Assembly: GCA_022763185.1 (NCBI GenBank)
Contig: JALEGL010000005.1
Location: 165,498 to 229,497 of the forward strand
Source: a bacterium
GTDB lineage: Bacteria; Bdellovibrionota_G; JALEGL01
DNA: 64,000 nt
Direction: 5' to 3'
The position numbers and the translations under genes are program-made. Position 1 is the stretch's first letter. Each line of letters opens with the position of its first letter. This document shows, piece after piece, positions 19,375-32,043 of the stretch. The notes beneath the pieces are model-generated. The model had not been told where the DNA came from and searched no databases. It worked only from the letters and a program-made list of their open reading frames with translations.

Positions 19375-20439
19375 TTAGCGCTCTTCTTCTATTCGTTGTT
19401 CTTTCTTTTCAATCAACCTATCAAAGCGTTCCAACTTATGCTTTAAACTTTCTATGGTTTGGCTTTGCTCAGGTGTGGGTTCTTTTTTACCAATCAGCTC
19501 TTTGATTTCATCAACTTTGTTTTGATATTCCTTTTTCTTTTCTTTGATACTTTCTATAGACTCCAGTTCATCAGCTTTATCAAAAATAATATTTTCTGGA
19601 CCGCTTTGTGTGTTCTCTTCGTTTTCTTTTTTATGTTGCGGGACATACATGAATTTTTGTTTGGGTTGAAATACGCGCTGATTCATAAATGTAGGCGAAA
19701 CGATTTCTATTCCATGCGCATGCAAAGACACCAACATGCTCTCTCTTAAGTTTGACCGTGCAGATATCAAAGACTTTACTTCTGACAAAAAACCCGCCGC
19801 TTTGTAGCTGACAGAAAAATCACCTAATTTTTCTAATAGAACATAAGGCTTTTCTAGTCCCGCATTCAACACCGCTTTTTCCAAAGCTTCTTTTATTTTT
19901 TTATGACTGGTGTCATACCCTAATGAAACCTCAGCAGATACGATGGTACCTGAACTGCGCACCACATTCACTGGGTTGCTGACCAAATACAAATTGGGCA
20001 ACGTGGTCAATGAACGCTGATCAGTTTGGATTTCTGTATGCAACAAACCCCATTCTGATATACGACCAAAATGCTCTCCGGCTTGAATAAAGTCTCCAGG
20101 CTTAAAAGCTTTAATAGACCTTAACATCATACCTGCCATAATGTTGCCAAGAAAAGTCGTTGAAGATAAAGCAATAGCTGCTGCTGCAACCACACCAAAC
20201 AAGTTTAGCAACTGCCCTCTTGAAGTAATATCAATAGGCAAAGTCATCAACACGGAGATCACAACAATCACAAACACACAAACCATTAAAATGGGCTTGA
20301 TTAAACTGCTGCTGGCACTGGGAAAAAGCTTATCTAAAACATTTAATTTTTTAACCGTTCTAAACAGAACAAACCAAATAAGAATTAAAAGTAAAAATGG
20401 CATCCAAGCAACGAAGTATTCTACGATTGAAGCAATCAT
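19375..20439 (-). CDS. MscS-family mechanosensitive ion channel
   Basis: Inner-membrane channel that opens under osmotic stretch. Three transmembrane helices: about 8-27, 47-68 and 75-105. The last is the glycine/alanine-rich pore helix (GVVAAAAIALSSTTFLGNIM), followed by the beta domain signature FKPGDFIQAGEHFGRISEWG and LPNLYLVSNPVNVV. The cytoplasmic alpha-beta domain follows, then a charged coiled-coil tail of about 70 residues (KEKKKEYQNKVDEIKELIG), which is longer than in the smallest MscS and may mediate assembly or regulation. Confidence 0.9.
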   Translation of the reverse strand: MIASIVEYFVAWMPFLLLILIWFVLFRTVKKLNVLDKLFPSASSSLIKPILMVCVFVIVVISVLMTLPIDITSRGQLLNLFGVVAAAAIALSSTTFLGNIMAGMMLRSIKAFKPGDFIQAGEHFGRISEWGLLHTEIQTDQRSLTTLPNLYLVSNPVNVVRSSGTIVSAEVSLGYDTSHKKIKEALEKAVLNAGLEKPYVLLEKLGDFSVSYKAAGFLSEVKSLISARSNLRESMLVSLHAHGIEIVSPTFMNQRVFQPKQKFMYVPQHKKENEENTQSGPENIIFDKADELESIESIKEKKKEYQNKVDEIKELIGKKEPTPEQSQTIESLKHKLERFDRLIEKKEQRIEEER

Positions 20440-20488
20440 GATGAATAGACTATAACAATCCTTTGACTTAGGCCATCATTTTAACGCA

Positions 20489-20857
20489 TCAAACAGCATC
20501 TTTGGGATGATTGATACCATCACTGTAAGGGGTATTTTTATAATCTTCAATTTTGATGCCTTCAATACAAGCAATGTTAACGCCATATTCTGATGGATCA
20601 GAGCGCCTTTGGTGATGCGTGTAAATTCCACAGACCTTGCAAAAGTAATGCTTGGCTGTATGAGTGTTAAACGTATACATCTGAATTAAATCTTCACCTT
20701 TGATAATTTTTAATTGATTCAAAGGAACCGAAGCCACCACCGCTCCCTTACGAGAACATATAGAACAATTGCAACGGCGTACTTTTTCTAAACCCTTGTT
20801 AAGCTCGACTTCTATTTCAACCCCTGCACAATGACAGGTCATTTTATATTTTTTCAT
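20489..20857 (-). CDS. GFA/CENP-V family zinc protein
   Basis: A 122-residue protein of the glutathione-dependent formaldehyde-activating (GFA) fold. Zinc-binding cysteines lie in MTCHCAGVEIEVEL, CNCSICSRKGAV and HYFCKVCGIYTHH, in the family order. The name is historical: most members have no proven formaldehyde activity. A protein-sized gene with start MKKYKMTCHC; transcription is from an AT-rich upstream gap. Confidence 0.88.
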   Translation of the reverse strand: MKKYKMTCHCAGVEIEVELNKGLEKVRRCNCSICSRKGAVVASVPLNQLKIIKGEDLIQMYTFNTHTAKHYFCKVCGIYTHHQRRSDPSEYGVNIACIEGIKIEDYKNTPYSDGINHPKDAV

Positions 20858-21244
20858 AAACTAATGTATTTATAACTATCGAAAACACCTAAGTAAAGGA
20901 TGCTTGAGAAAAATATTTTCTACCAGCTCAAACAGTGGGCAGCATAGCTGCCCAAACTCGCTGTACGAAATTTATTTTTCACAAGACACCTATAATTATA
21001 TAGCCCTCAAGAAACGGAAAATTTTGTACAGATCGATTTTTCTTATTTAGTTTATAAAAGGAATGGTAAGTTTTTCGAAGACCTAAGCTCAAAGGAGAGA
21101 AAAACCGGAGGCGTAGCCCACTTACCTCGAGCTTTTAACATTAAAAACAGGTGAACAAATGGCAACGAAGGCAATGCATGTTGAAAGCATGCTTATAATA
21201 AGCAGCGGAAAAGTCGCCATTCCCTTAAATATCGGCAAAATTTT
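20858..21244. other. Intergenic region with strong inverted repeats
   Basis: 387 bp with no open frame that looks like a gene. It holds a perfect 8-bp-stem hairpin TGGGCAGC/GCTGCCCA at 20936-20954. A second, larger structured block spans about 21060-21224: its ends GGAATGG and CCATTCC are inverted and the flanking 14 bases also pair imperfectly, with nested pairs GGTAAGT/ACTTACC and AAGCTC/GAGCTT inside. It could be a small RNA, the guaA 3' UTR or a palindromic repeat. Confidence 0.45.
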
Positions 21245-22774
21245 TTATTCCCATTCGATGGTGGCTGGTGGCTTACTGCTGATATCGTAGACTACTCTGT
21301 TGATGCCTTTAACTTCATTGATGATGCGGTTGGATACATGCGCTAAAAATTCATGCGGTAGATGCGCCCACTTGGCCGTCATCCCATCTACGCTAGTCAC
21401 TGCCCGCAAGGCACAGACGTGCTCATAGGTTCGTTGATCACCCATCACCCCTACGGTTTTAACCGGTAACAAAGTGGCAAAAGCCTGCCAGGTTTCATGG
21501 TATAAACTTTGGCTTTTTAACTCTTCAATAAAAATAGCATCCGCGTCTTGCAAGGTTTTGATTTTATCTTCTGCCAACTCTCCCAAAACTCGAATCGCCA
21601 AGCCTGGCCCAGGAAAGGGGTGCCGCTCTATAAAGGCTTGAGGCAAGCCCAACTCTTGACCCAATAAACGGACCTCATCTTTAAATAATTCCCTTACCGG
21701 TTCAATTAACTGTAAGTTCATTTTTTCTGGCAAGCCGCCAACGTTGTGATGACTTTTAATGGTGACCGATGGCCCACGATGGGAAACACTTTCAATTACA
21801 TCGGGATACAAGGTACCTTGTGCCAAAAACTTAACATCGTTTATTTTTTTAGCTTCTGCATCAAAGACTTCAATAAAGGTATTGCCAATAATTTTACGCT
21901 TCTCTTCTGGATCACTGACGCCTTGTAATTTTGACATGAATAAATCTTTGGCATCCACCGTAATCATATTCAAAGAGAATGCCTCTTTAACATCTCGTTC
22001 TACCTGTTGACGTTCATTTTTACGCAATAAACCGTGATCCACAAAAATACAGGTCAATTGCTTGCCCAAAATTTTATGTAAAAGAATGGCCACCACGGAT
22101 GAATCTACACCACCAGACAAGGCACATATGACGTGCGCATCACCCACTTGCTGCTTAATGGCTTTACTTTGGACTTCAATAAAATGTTCCATGGTCCAAT
22201 CTTTTTTGGACTGACATACATTAATCACAAAATTGTTTAAAATATCTTTCCCTATACTGGAATGCACCACTTCTGGGTGAAACTGCACGCCAAAAATAGT
22301 ACCCTTATCAGACTCAAAGCCAGCATAAGGACAGGTTTTGGTTGTGGCGGTTACCTGCCAACCTTTTGGGATACTTTCAATTTGATCACCGTGACTCATC
22401 CACATTTCATGACGTGTTTCATGATCTATTCCAGAAAAAATTGCACTGGCTTTTTCAATTTTAACCTGTGCAGAACCAAATTCTCTATGTGAACAAGCTT
22501 CTACTTTACCGCCAAACTCTTGGCTTAAGAGCTGGGCACCGTAACACACACCTAAAATAGGAACATTCCAGTCCAGTATTATTTCTGGCAAGTAAGGAGA
22601 AAGATCTTCATAAACCGATGCCGGGCCACCAGAAAGAATAACGCCTTTCACTTGATCCTTATAACTTTCAAGCACATCGTCAAAAGCTACTACTTTTGAA
22701 AAAACATGCATCTCACGTATTCTTCTTGCAATCAGTTGGGTGTATTGAGAACCATAATCTAAAACTACAATCAT
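21245..22774 (-). CDS. guaA: GMP synthase (glutamine-hydrolysing)
   Basis: Amidates XMP to GMP using glutamine and ATP. N-terminal class I glutaminase: oxyanion/active Cys77 in LGVCYGAQLLSQ and catalytic His-Glu in VQFHPEVVHS. ATP-pyrophosphatase domain with the PP-loop CALSGGVDSSVVAILL, and C-terminal dimerisation domain ending VVYDISSKPPATIEWE. At 509 residues it is standard length. It is downstream of guaB in the same direction with a small lipoprotein gene between them. Confidence 0.98.
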   Translation of the reverse strand: MIVVLDYGSQYTQLIARRIREMHVFSKVVAFDDVLESYKDQVKGVILSGGPASVYEDLSPYLPEIILDWNVPILGVCYGAQLLSQEFGGKVEACSHREFGSAQVKIEKASAIFSGIDHETRHEMWMSHGDQIESIPKGWQVTATTKTCPYAGFESDKGTIFGVQFHPEVVHSSIGKDILNNFVINVCQSKKDWTMEHFIEVQSKAIKQQVGDAHVICALSGGVDSSVVAILLHKILGKQLTCIFVDHGLLRKNERQQVERDVKEAFSLNMITVDAKDLFMSKLQGVSDPEEKRKIIGNTFIEVFDAEAKKINDVKFLAQGTLYPDVIESVSHRGPSVTIKSHHNVGGLPEKMNLQLIEPVRELFKDEVRLLGQELGLPQAFIERHPFPGPGLAIRVLGELAEDKIKTLQDADAIFIEELKSQSLYHETWQAFATLLPVKTVGVMGDQRTYEHVCALRAVTSVDGMTAKWAHLPHEFLAHVSNRIINEVKGINRVVYDISSKPPATIEWE

Positions 22775-22854
22775 TTTACTGCTCCTGTGTATGCTTATAT
22801 TTTAGCAACCTTCAAGTCGCTATTTTGTCTAAACTACGTTTAACGGGTTTGTTT

Positions 22855-23385
22855 TTATACATCATACCTTGCCTGTACTGGAATTTTACACAAGGTTCCC
22901 TCTACTATCACTTGGTTGACTATAGCATTCATCTGCAACAAAACATCGCACACTTGTGGATCTAAGTCCTGTAAAACAATATAAATTTTACCTTGTATTT
23001 GACTGGTGCCTAAACCCAAAAGGCTATTTTCTCCTGACCAGTTGAGCTGAGTTGACGCAATTTCAAGTGCATTGTTCAATAAAAAGCAACGCGTTTGCCC
23101 GGCAGTTTGTGCAATCCATTGCGCATTACCAGATGCTAAATTAAGTTGAGCTTGACCTTGGACGTCCACATCATTCATTAAGCAGTTTAAGCTTGCAAAA
23201 AAGCTATTTCCCGATGTGTCCACAGCAGCCACTATGGCTGCTTCTACGATCTCTTCATGCGTTGAAGTGGCTAAAAACTCCAAAATTGCTTCTTGCTGCG
23301 CTTCGTTCAAAACAATATTTTTTTCAGAGGCCTCTCCACACGCACTTAAACTTAAAATCACCAAAAAACTAAAAAAAACTCTCAT
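22855..23385 (-). CDS. Small lipoprotein of unknown function between guaB and guaA
   Basis: A 176-residue exported lipoprotein: signal MRVFFSFLVILSL, lipobox LSAC with Cys16. The mature part begins GEASEKNIVLNEAQQEAI and contains further Cys (in SLNCLMNDVDV, QTRCFLLNN, QVCDVLLQM, EGTLCKIPV) that could form disulfides. The family is not recognised. Placement within an otherwise conserved guaB-guaA pair, 40 bp after guaB and 80 bp before guaA, suggests co-transcription rather than a functional link. Confidence 0.75.
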   Translation of the reverse strand: MRVFFSFLVILSLSACGEASEKNIVLNEAQQEAILEFLATSTHEEIVEAAIVAAVDTSGNSFFASLNCLMNDVDVQGQAQLNLASGNAQWIAQTAGQTRCFLLNNALEIASTQLNWSGENSLLGLGTSQIQGKIYIVLQDLDPQVCDVLLQMNAIVNQVIVEGTLCKIPVQARYDV

Positions 23386-23425
23386 CTCATGCCCAACTTG
23401 CTCACTTTTCTATAAAAACACCCTG

Positions 23426-24895
23426 CTACCTTGTTGCCTGATAATTTGGTGTCTCCTTAGTAATACTTACGTCATGGACGTGGCTTTCTCTTAGACCCGA
23501 TTGCGTGATACGCACAAACTTTGCACGCTCATGCAAACTTGCAATATCTTGGGCACCCACATAACCCATTCCTGCTCTTAAACCACCGGTCAGTTGATGG
23601 ATAACATTGGATAAAGAGCCTTTATAAGGCACTCTGCCTTCAATGCCCTCTGGCACCAACTTGTATTCTGCAGTCATTTGATCTTGAAAGTATCGATCAG
23701 CAGAGCCACCTTTCATGGCCCCCAGGGATCCCATACCTCGGTATGTTTTAAATGTTCTGCCTTGATACAACACCTGTTCACCAGGAGCTTCTTTGGTTCC
23801 TGCCAACAGAGACCCCACCATAACACTTGATGCCCCGGCTGCTAGAGCCTTAACAATATCACCGGAGTATTTTATGCCGCCATCGGCAATCACTGGGATA
23901 TTTTTCTTTTGTGCTATTTTGGCCACATTCATAATGGCAGTAAGCTGAGGTACACCGATTCCAGCAATAATACGCGTTGTACAAATAGATCCTGGTCCAA
24001 TGCCAACTTTTACGGCATTGACCCCAGCATCAATCAGTGCTGAAGCGGCAGCTTCCGTGGCTATATTGCCCGCAATAATTTGTACATCACTGAACTGTTT
24101 TCTGATGGCTTCTATTTTTCCAAGAACGCCACTAGAATGTCCATGAGCTGTATCAACTACAATAACGTCAGCACCGGCTTCTAAAAGGGCCGCTACTCTT
24201 TCCATGGTATCTTCACCTGTTCCAACAGCGGCGCCACATAACAAGCGGGCTTCTTTATCTTTAGAAGCATGAGGAAATTCACTGGCTTTTTTAATGTCTC
24301 TAATGGTAATCAAACCTTTAAGTTCTTGCTTTTCGTCCACCACCAACAACTTTTCAATTCTGTGCTGATGCAACAAGGCTTTGGCTTGTTCTAAACTCAC
24401 CCCTTCTTGGGCGGTCACCAATTTTTTTGTCATCACCTCATTGACCGTCAACTGCATGTTGCTTTCAAACTGCAAGTCCCGGTTGGTCACAATACCTTTA
24501 AGCTCATTGCCCACAGTTACAGGGATACCGCTAATCTTATTGTCCAACATAATATTGAGCGCTTCTTGCACGGTTTGGTTGGGCCGCATGGTAATGGGGT
24601 CTTTAACCATGCCACTCTCTGATTTTTTAACTTTTTTGACTTCTACCGCTTGCTGCTCAATGGTCATGTTGCGATGAACAACTCCTAATGCACCTTCCTG
24701 TGCCATGCGAATAGCAAGTTTGGCTTCTGTCACGGTATCCATGGCTGCTGAAACAATGGGTGTATTAAGCTCTATTGCCTGCGTGAGCTTGGTTTTCAAC
24801 TTAACTTCTTTGGGTAAAACTGTGCTTTCTTGCGGAAGCAACAAGACATCATCAAAGGATAATGCGGTTTGAATATCTGTAGAATTGTTTGCCAT
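23426..24895 (-). CDS. guaB: Inosine-5'-monophosphate dehydrogenase
   Basis: NAD-dependent oxidation of IMP to XMP, the first step to GMP. The ATG at 24895 ([20 protein letters not shown]), 8 bases after AGAGGTG, gives 489 residues, and the catalytic Cys then falls at 305 in [13 protein letters not shown], as in E. coli. A CBS-domain pair occupies about 90-205 ([27 protein letters not shown]). The flap motif [10 protein letters not shown] follows. The apparent extension to 24916 is not used. A good sigma-70 promoter lies just upstream. Confidence 0.97.
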   Translation of the reverse strand: MANNSTDIQTALSFDDVLLLPQESTVLPKEVKLKTKLTQAIELNTPIVSAAMDTVTEAKLAIRMAQEGALGVVHRNMTIEQQAVEVKKVKKSESGMVKDPITMRPNQTVQEALNIMLDNKISGIPVTVGNELKGIVTNRDLQFESNMQLTVNEVMTKKLVTAQEGVSLEQAKALLHQHRIEKLLVVDEKQELKGLITIRDIKKASEFPHASKDKEARLLCGAAVGTGEDTMERVAALLEAGADVIVVDTAHGHSSGVLGKIEAIRKQFSDVQIIAGNIATEAAASALIDAGVNAVKVGIGPGSICTTRIIAGIGVPQLTAIMNVAKIAQKKNIPVIADGGIKYSGDIVKALAAGASSVMVGSLLAGTKEAPGEQVLYQGRTFKTYRGMGSLGAMKGGSADRYFQDQMTAEYKLVPEGIEGRVPYKGSLSNVIHQLTGGLRAGMGYVGAQDIASLHERAKFVRITQSGLRESHVHDVSITKETPNYQATR

Positions 24896-24919
24896 AAAGT
24901 ACACCTCTTTTGGCAAGTT

Positions 24920-24948
24920 CTTATACTGAATTTAGATGGCTTTAGCAA
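24920..24948 (-). promoter_or_regulatory. Sigma-70 promoter of guaB
   Basis: On the minus strand TTGCTA (24948-24943) is followed by a 17-base spacer and TATAAG (24925-24920). Start of transcription would fall about 17-20 bases before the guaB start codon, leaving room for the AGAGGTG ribosome-binding site. Confidence 0.65.
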
Positions 24949-25003
24949 TCTCTGATTTTATTTTTATGCATGTGTGCCGGTTTAGCAAACTTGAGATTTT
25001 TAT

Positions 25004-28243
<3,240 letters not shown>

Positions 28244-28481
28244 TGTTCCTTAAAATATTTACATGCACACTCTATGTATTACCTTGGGTAGGTACCTCAT
28301 TAAAGCTTAAAAAACCATTACTTACAAATTTTTTTTAAAATTTTGCTGTAAACTATCATTATAACAAATTTTTTTATTTTTTTCACTGCCTAAATGCACT
28401 GCATCCCTGCTGCATGGCTTGATTAAGAACTATTCCACAACAACAATCAAAGGAAACAATGTAAAATTTGATGCAAAACTA

Positions 28482-28510
28482 TTGACCTACATCAACAAAC
28501 TGGGTATGAC
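28482..28510 (+). promoter_or_regulatory. Promoter of tRNA-Asn
   Basis: TTGACC at 28482-28487 and TATGAC at 28505-28510 with a 17-base spacer. Transcription would begin a few bases before the tRNA at 28524. Confidence 0.7.
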
Positions 28511-28523
28511 AGACTTTCAAAAT

Positions 28524-28599
28524 TCCCCGGTAGCTCAGTCGGTAGAGCAAATGACTGTTAATCATTGGGTCGGCGGTTCGAGCCCGTCCCGGGGAGCCA
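28524..28599 (+). tRNA. tRNA-Asn (anticodon GTT)
   Basis: 76-nt cloverleaf with encoded CCA. Acceptor stem TCCCCGG pairs with CCGGGGA; D arm GCTC/GAGC with loop AGTCGGTA; anticodon stem AATGA/TCATT around CTGTTAA with anticodon GTT; T arm GGCGG/CCGTC around TTCGAGC. All stems close and T-loop bases TTCGA are standard. No second tRNA is adjacent. Confidence 0.97.
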
Positions 28600-28720
28600 G
28601 CTAATCTTTAAGGCTTCAGACTTAGGGATTAATCATTAGACAGATTACTGTAAACACATTAAAAATTAAGGGCTACTAAAAGCCAAGCCTTAAGTCCAAA
28701 GCCCTTCAAACTCTTAAAGT

Positions 28721-29155
28721 TTAATCTTTATTGTCCTGCTCTCTTTCACGAACAGACCGAATCAAACCACTTAACATTTTCCCTATTTCACTCATTTCTT
28801 TAATGACTTCTTGATACTCTTTTCTATCAATAATTTGCAAAGACTTCATAATATCTATGCATGCAACACATTCAAATAGTGAGCCTTTGGCTATTCGTAA
28901 AAAGTTAATTTTCTCTTTAGCTCCATAACGCGAAATCCCTTCGGCAATATTTAAAGGAATAGATAAACTAGCCCGTGTTAACTGGTCTTGAAAATTTTTA
29001 ATCCCAATCGTTTGTCCACATTGGGCTAACTCTTTTGCAAATTTAATAAAAAGAACTGACCTTCGATACACCTCCCAATTTTGAAACTCAAATGGGCCGG
29101 AACTCAAATATTGCTTAGACTGAAAATTAGACTTATTTCTTACATATGCTGGCAT
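28721..29155 (-). CDS. Four-helix-bundle protein of the 23S rRNA IVP (S23) family
   Basis: A 144-residue protein of the family first seen inside intervening sequences of 23S rRNA genes. Typical segments are FENWEVYRRSVLF-like (here EFQNWEVYRRSVLF), DQLTRASLSIPLNIAEGISR and FLRIAKGSLFECVACIDIM. Such genes are also found free in chromosomes, often as accessory cargo; the function is unknown. It converges on tRNA-Asn, 121 bp away. A degenerate palindromic repeat lies 65 bp upstream of its start. Confidence 0.85.
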   Translation of the reverse strand: MPAYVRNKSNFQSKQYLSSGPFEFQNWEVYRRSVLFIKFAKELAQCGQTIGIKNFQDQLTRASLSIPLNIAEGISRYGAKEKINFLRIAKGSLFECVACIDIMKSLQIIDRKEYQEVIKEMSEIGKMLSGLIRSVREREQDNKD

Positions 29156-29220
29156 AAAGCCCTCCTTTAAAGGTTTTAAAATGAAAAATCTTCAAAGAAG
29201 CAATTTTAATGCCTTATCAA

Positions 29221-29243
29221 ATTAAGGGAGCTGTCCCTGTAAT
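29221..29243. repeat. Degenerate half copy of the 59-bp palindromic repeat
   Basis: ATTAAGGGAGCTGTCCCTG followed by TAAT matches, with about three mismatches in 23 bases, the reverse complement of one end of the elements at 31985-32043 and 32824-32882. It lies in the otherwise empty gap 29156-29446, in which I see nothing else. Confidence 0.6.
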
Positions 29244-29446
29244 AAAAAATGTTTTTTTCTTTTTACATATTTTTATGTGTTAGTTTGTATTTTGCGATAT
29301 GACTCTAAAGGTCGAATAAGCCAAATGAGCGGATACGGAAAAACGTTCAAATCATCCAAAAACACTTCTAAACGTTTGGCACTTGGTGAAATTTATTTTT
29401 AAAAGATACAACACTTGTTCACAAGCAAAATAACCGCAAAAGCAAT

Positions 29447-30052
29447 CTAGTTTCTCTTTGACTCTTCTTTTGAAAAAATATTTTTACCACAGCTTTTTTC
29501 TGCATTATCAATCCAGTCATCCAAATGACGCTCTTGTTGTCTAAGTGAAAGCTTGTTTGCATGTTCCAGTGTCATTTTATCAATATTATTAAATTTACCC
29601 ATGAGTACAACATTTTGAAAAATAATCTCAAGTGCTAAAACACAGCGCCCTTTTACTTTCTCTGACAAATCACTGCTTATGTTATTAATATAGATGAAAG
29701 GTGTTGCCCCTACAAGACTTGCCGTATCATAAAGAATTCTCAGTTGATTTTGATAGGTTTCATCTTCTTTGTGCAAGTCAAAAAGTTCGTAAAAAACTCT
29801 CTGAAAAAACTCACTCTTGCAGAATTCTAAATCTAATTCTTCTTGTCCGCATTTTTCCAAATTGACCATCATCAACTCAAAGTCAGCTCTTAACTCAGGA
29901 TAATCTTTGAGATAAGTATTAATAAAAACAGATTGATGTGCCCCAAAATGATACATCTTACCCGTTATCATTTCAAAAGTGGGATTTTCTTGAGCAAGAC
30001 CGTGTTGTATAAAAAACACCAATATAACCAATAAAAACTTAATTACTTTCAT
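29447..30052 (-). CDS. Secreted protein of unknown function
   Basis: Predicted signal peptide MKVIKFLLVILVFFIQHGLA, then a mature, mainly helical, charged protein (about 180 residues) with Cys in EKCGQEELDLEFCKSE, KGRCVLALEI and AEKSCGKNIF. The start at 30052 is chosen because it gives a compact signal peptide; the frame continues to 30079. The size, signal and paired Cys recall the secreted protein at 63202-63729, but I cannot show homology. No family recognised. Confidence 0.65.
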   Translation of the reverse strand: MKVIKFLLVILVFFIQHGLAQENPTFEMITGKMYHFGAHQSVFINTYLKDYPELRADFELMMVNLEKCGQEELDLEFCKSEFFQRVFYELFDLHKEDETYQNQLRILYDTASLVGATPFIYINNISSDLSEKVKGRCVLALEIIFQNVVLMGKFNNIDKMTLEHANKLSLRQQERHLDDWIDNAEKSCGKNIFSKEESKRN

Positions 30053-30215
30053 AGTAAAGACTAAAAACCATAAAAACAAAAAAAACGCAATGCATTATTT
30101 TTTACAGCTTTTCCATGAATAGCTTTTTTTAGCCTAGCAAAGACAATCAGGTCCCTTTGACAAGAAGTTATGAATGTTTTAAGTATTGATAGCAAAAATT
30201 TAACTTGGGGGACAT

Positions 30216-30648
30216 ATGAAAACATTTATTCTTTTGTTGTTGAGCTGGCTTTGCATTGCTTACAGCCAAGTGCCTGGGCCTCATGGTCAGCCCATAGAGA
30301 TTATTTTAGAACAACAGGATAAGCTTAAACCAGACGCGCAGTTTTCTGATTTTTTTTCTTAGCTTTCCTACAGATCTAGGTTATGAACATCAAAGCCTTA
30401 TCATTTGGCAATTAAATTATTTTGATGACAGCATGTCTCTTAAAACTTTACCCGGTTATTACATTCAAAACCCTGTCACGCGTATCTATTACAAAATCAT
30501 TCTTCGCATCAATTCCAAAGAAGTGGCCATTGAAAAACTGCCTGACCTGCTTGAATACTTGCAGCAACACTTTATGAACAATCCCAACTATGAACTCAAG
30601 CAAGACCAAGAAAAAAAGCTAAACATTATCCCTTTGCCTACACAATAG
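30216..30648 (+). pseudogene. Small secreted-protein gene split by a frameshift in a T8 run
   Basis: The ATG at 30216 follows a GGGGGA ribosome-binding site and encodes a signal peptide (MKTFILLLLSWLCIAYS), but the frame stops at 30362 after 48 codons. Removing one T from the eight-T run at 30350-30357 joins it to the next frame, which continues without interruption (SFPTDLGYEHQSLIIWQLNY...) to the stop at 30648 and would make a 143-residue exported protein. Options are a decayed gene, phase variation at the homopolymer, transcriptional slippage, or a sequencing error. Family not recognised. Confidence 0.65.
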
Positions 30649-30772
30649 AGCTCAATCTAAGGCTAGTTTAGAGTTTATCTTGCTAAACTTTTGACTCCCA
30701 AAAAATGTTTTTTTAAGAAAACAGCCTCTAGCTTGATCAATCCAATACATCCGGCCATACTCGTATGCGTTT

Positions 30773-31912
30773 ATGCCAGTCACCAAGTTTAAGTTTATTC
30801 GTTTCTTTAGCTTACTGTCTTTATGTCTTATGGCTTGCGAGCAAAAGCCAGCAGAGGCCATTGAAATACAAAAATCACAGCATGGCTCATTTAAAGTAGA
30901 AAAAATAGTACAAGAAAAACGTGCCATCTGGGGCTTTGATTTTATCAATGACCAACAAATTATTTACACTTTAATTTCTGGCCAAATCAAACTGTTTAAT
31001 CTTAAAAACAAAAGTTCCGTGCAAATTAAAGACCTAGACACTGTTTATGTGGGTGGCCAAGGTGGCCTGCTAGATATTGCGGTTCATCAGAACAAAGATA
31101 AAAACAACAGCATCTTCTTTTGCTATTCAAGTAAAACCAAGCAAGGCAAAACCACTGTTTTGGCCAAAGCAGAGCTGATCAACCATAAACTGCACAATAT
31201 TAAAACCATTTTTACAGCTCAGCCTTATTTTAAAACTTCGCATCATTTTGGTTGCCGCATTGCTTTTGATGGCAAAGGCTCATTATTTTTAAGCGTTGGC
31301 GACCGAGGGCATCGTGACCTTGCTCAAAGCCTAAACAGCCATAACGGAAAAATATTGCGTTTGGACTTAGACGGCAAGCCTGCCAAAAACAACCCTTTTG
31401 TTAAGACCAAAGATGCGAAACCAGAAATTTGGTCTTATGGCCACCGCAACCCACAAGGCTTGTTCTACAGTACAACATCTCATACTTTATACGAACAAGA
31501 GCACGGCCCCAAAGGCGGTGATGAAATCAATATTATTGAAAAAGGAAAAAACTATGGCTGGCCCACCATTACCTACGGCAGAGAATACAGCGGCTTTAAA
31601 ATCAACGGTGGTTTAAGTAAAAAAAGCGGCCTCGAGCAACCGGTACACTATTATACACCCTCTATTGCGCCTTCTGGACTCACGCAATACAAAGGCAGAC
31701 TTCTTAAATTCTGGGATCAAGACCTGTTTTCTGGAGCCCTGGCACTAAGACACATCAATAGAATTAGAATAAAAAATGGCAAAGTCATTGAAGAAGAACG
31801 TTTGTTAAAAAACTTAAAGCAGCGTATTCGCCATGTAAAAACAGGGCCTGATGAAAAGCTGTATTTTTCAAACGATTCTGGTGCGCTTTACAGCATCAGC
31901 CCAGCACCATAA
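30773..31912 (+). CDS. PQQ-dependent sugar dehydrogenase-like lipoprotein
   Basis: Six-bladed beta-propeller of the soluble aldose sugar dehydrogenase (YliI/GSDH) family, 379 residues, which oxidises sugars with PQQ. The signal ends in LMAC with Cys22, so it is a lipoprotein. Family motifs: GGQGGLLDIAVHQ, the His in HHFGCRIAFDGKGSLFLSVGDRG (split here by reading), EIWSYGHRNPQGLF, EHGPKGGDEINIIEKGKNYG and GWPTITYGREYSG. Substrate cannot be told. It is monocistronic, just after the frameshifted gene; no strong ribosome-binding site is seen. Confidence 0.88.
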   Translation: MPVTKFKFIRFFSLLSLCLMACEQKPAEAIEIQKSQHGSFKVEKIVQEKRAIWGFDFINDQQIIYTLISGQIKLFNLKNKSSVQIKDLDTVYVGGQGGLLDIAVHQNKDKNNSIFFCYSSKTKQGKTTVLAKAELINHKLHNIKTIFTAQPYFKTSHHFGCRIAFDGKGSLFLSVGDRGHRDLAQSLNSHNGKILRLDLDGKPAKNNPFVKTKDAKPEIWSYGHRNPQGLFYSTTSHTLYEQEHGPKGGDEINIIEKGKNYGWPTITYGREYSGFKINGGLSKKSGLEQPVHYYTPSIAPSGLTQYKGRLLKFWDQDLFSGALALRHINRIRIKNGKVIEEERLLKNLKQRIRHVKTGPDEKLYFSNDSGALYSISPAP

Positions 31913-31984
31913 ATTAAACAGTTGTTATCTCAAACCACCCTGGAATCACTTTTATAAAAAATTATGCACCGCGTAACTTTATTA

Positions 31985-32043
31985 ATTCCGGGGACAGCTA
32001 CCTTAATTGAGAGAATTTAAATTCAGTCGACCGTCCCCGGAAT
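31985..32043. repeat. 59-bp palindromic repeat, copy 1 (REP/MITE-like)
   Basis: Terminal inverted repeats ATTCCGGGGAC and GTCCCCGGAAT (11 bp, perfect) enclose a core with a smaller AATT-rich inverted repeat. Copy 2 at 32824-32882 differs at a single base and has the same orientation. GGGGAC-type ends are common in repeats associated with Y1/REP transposases. The rest of the gap 31913-32339 holds no gene. Confidence 0.85.
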
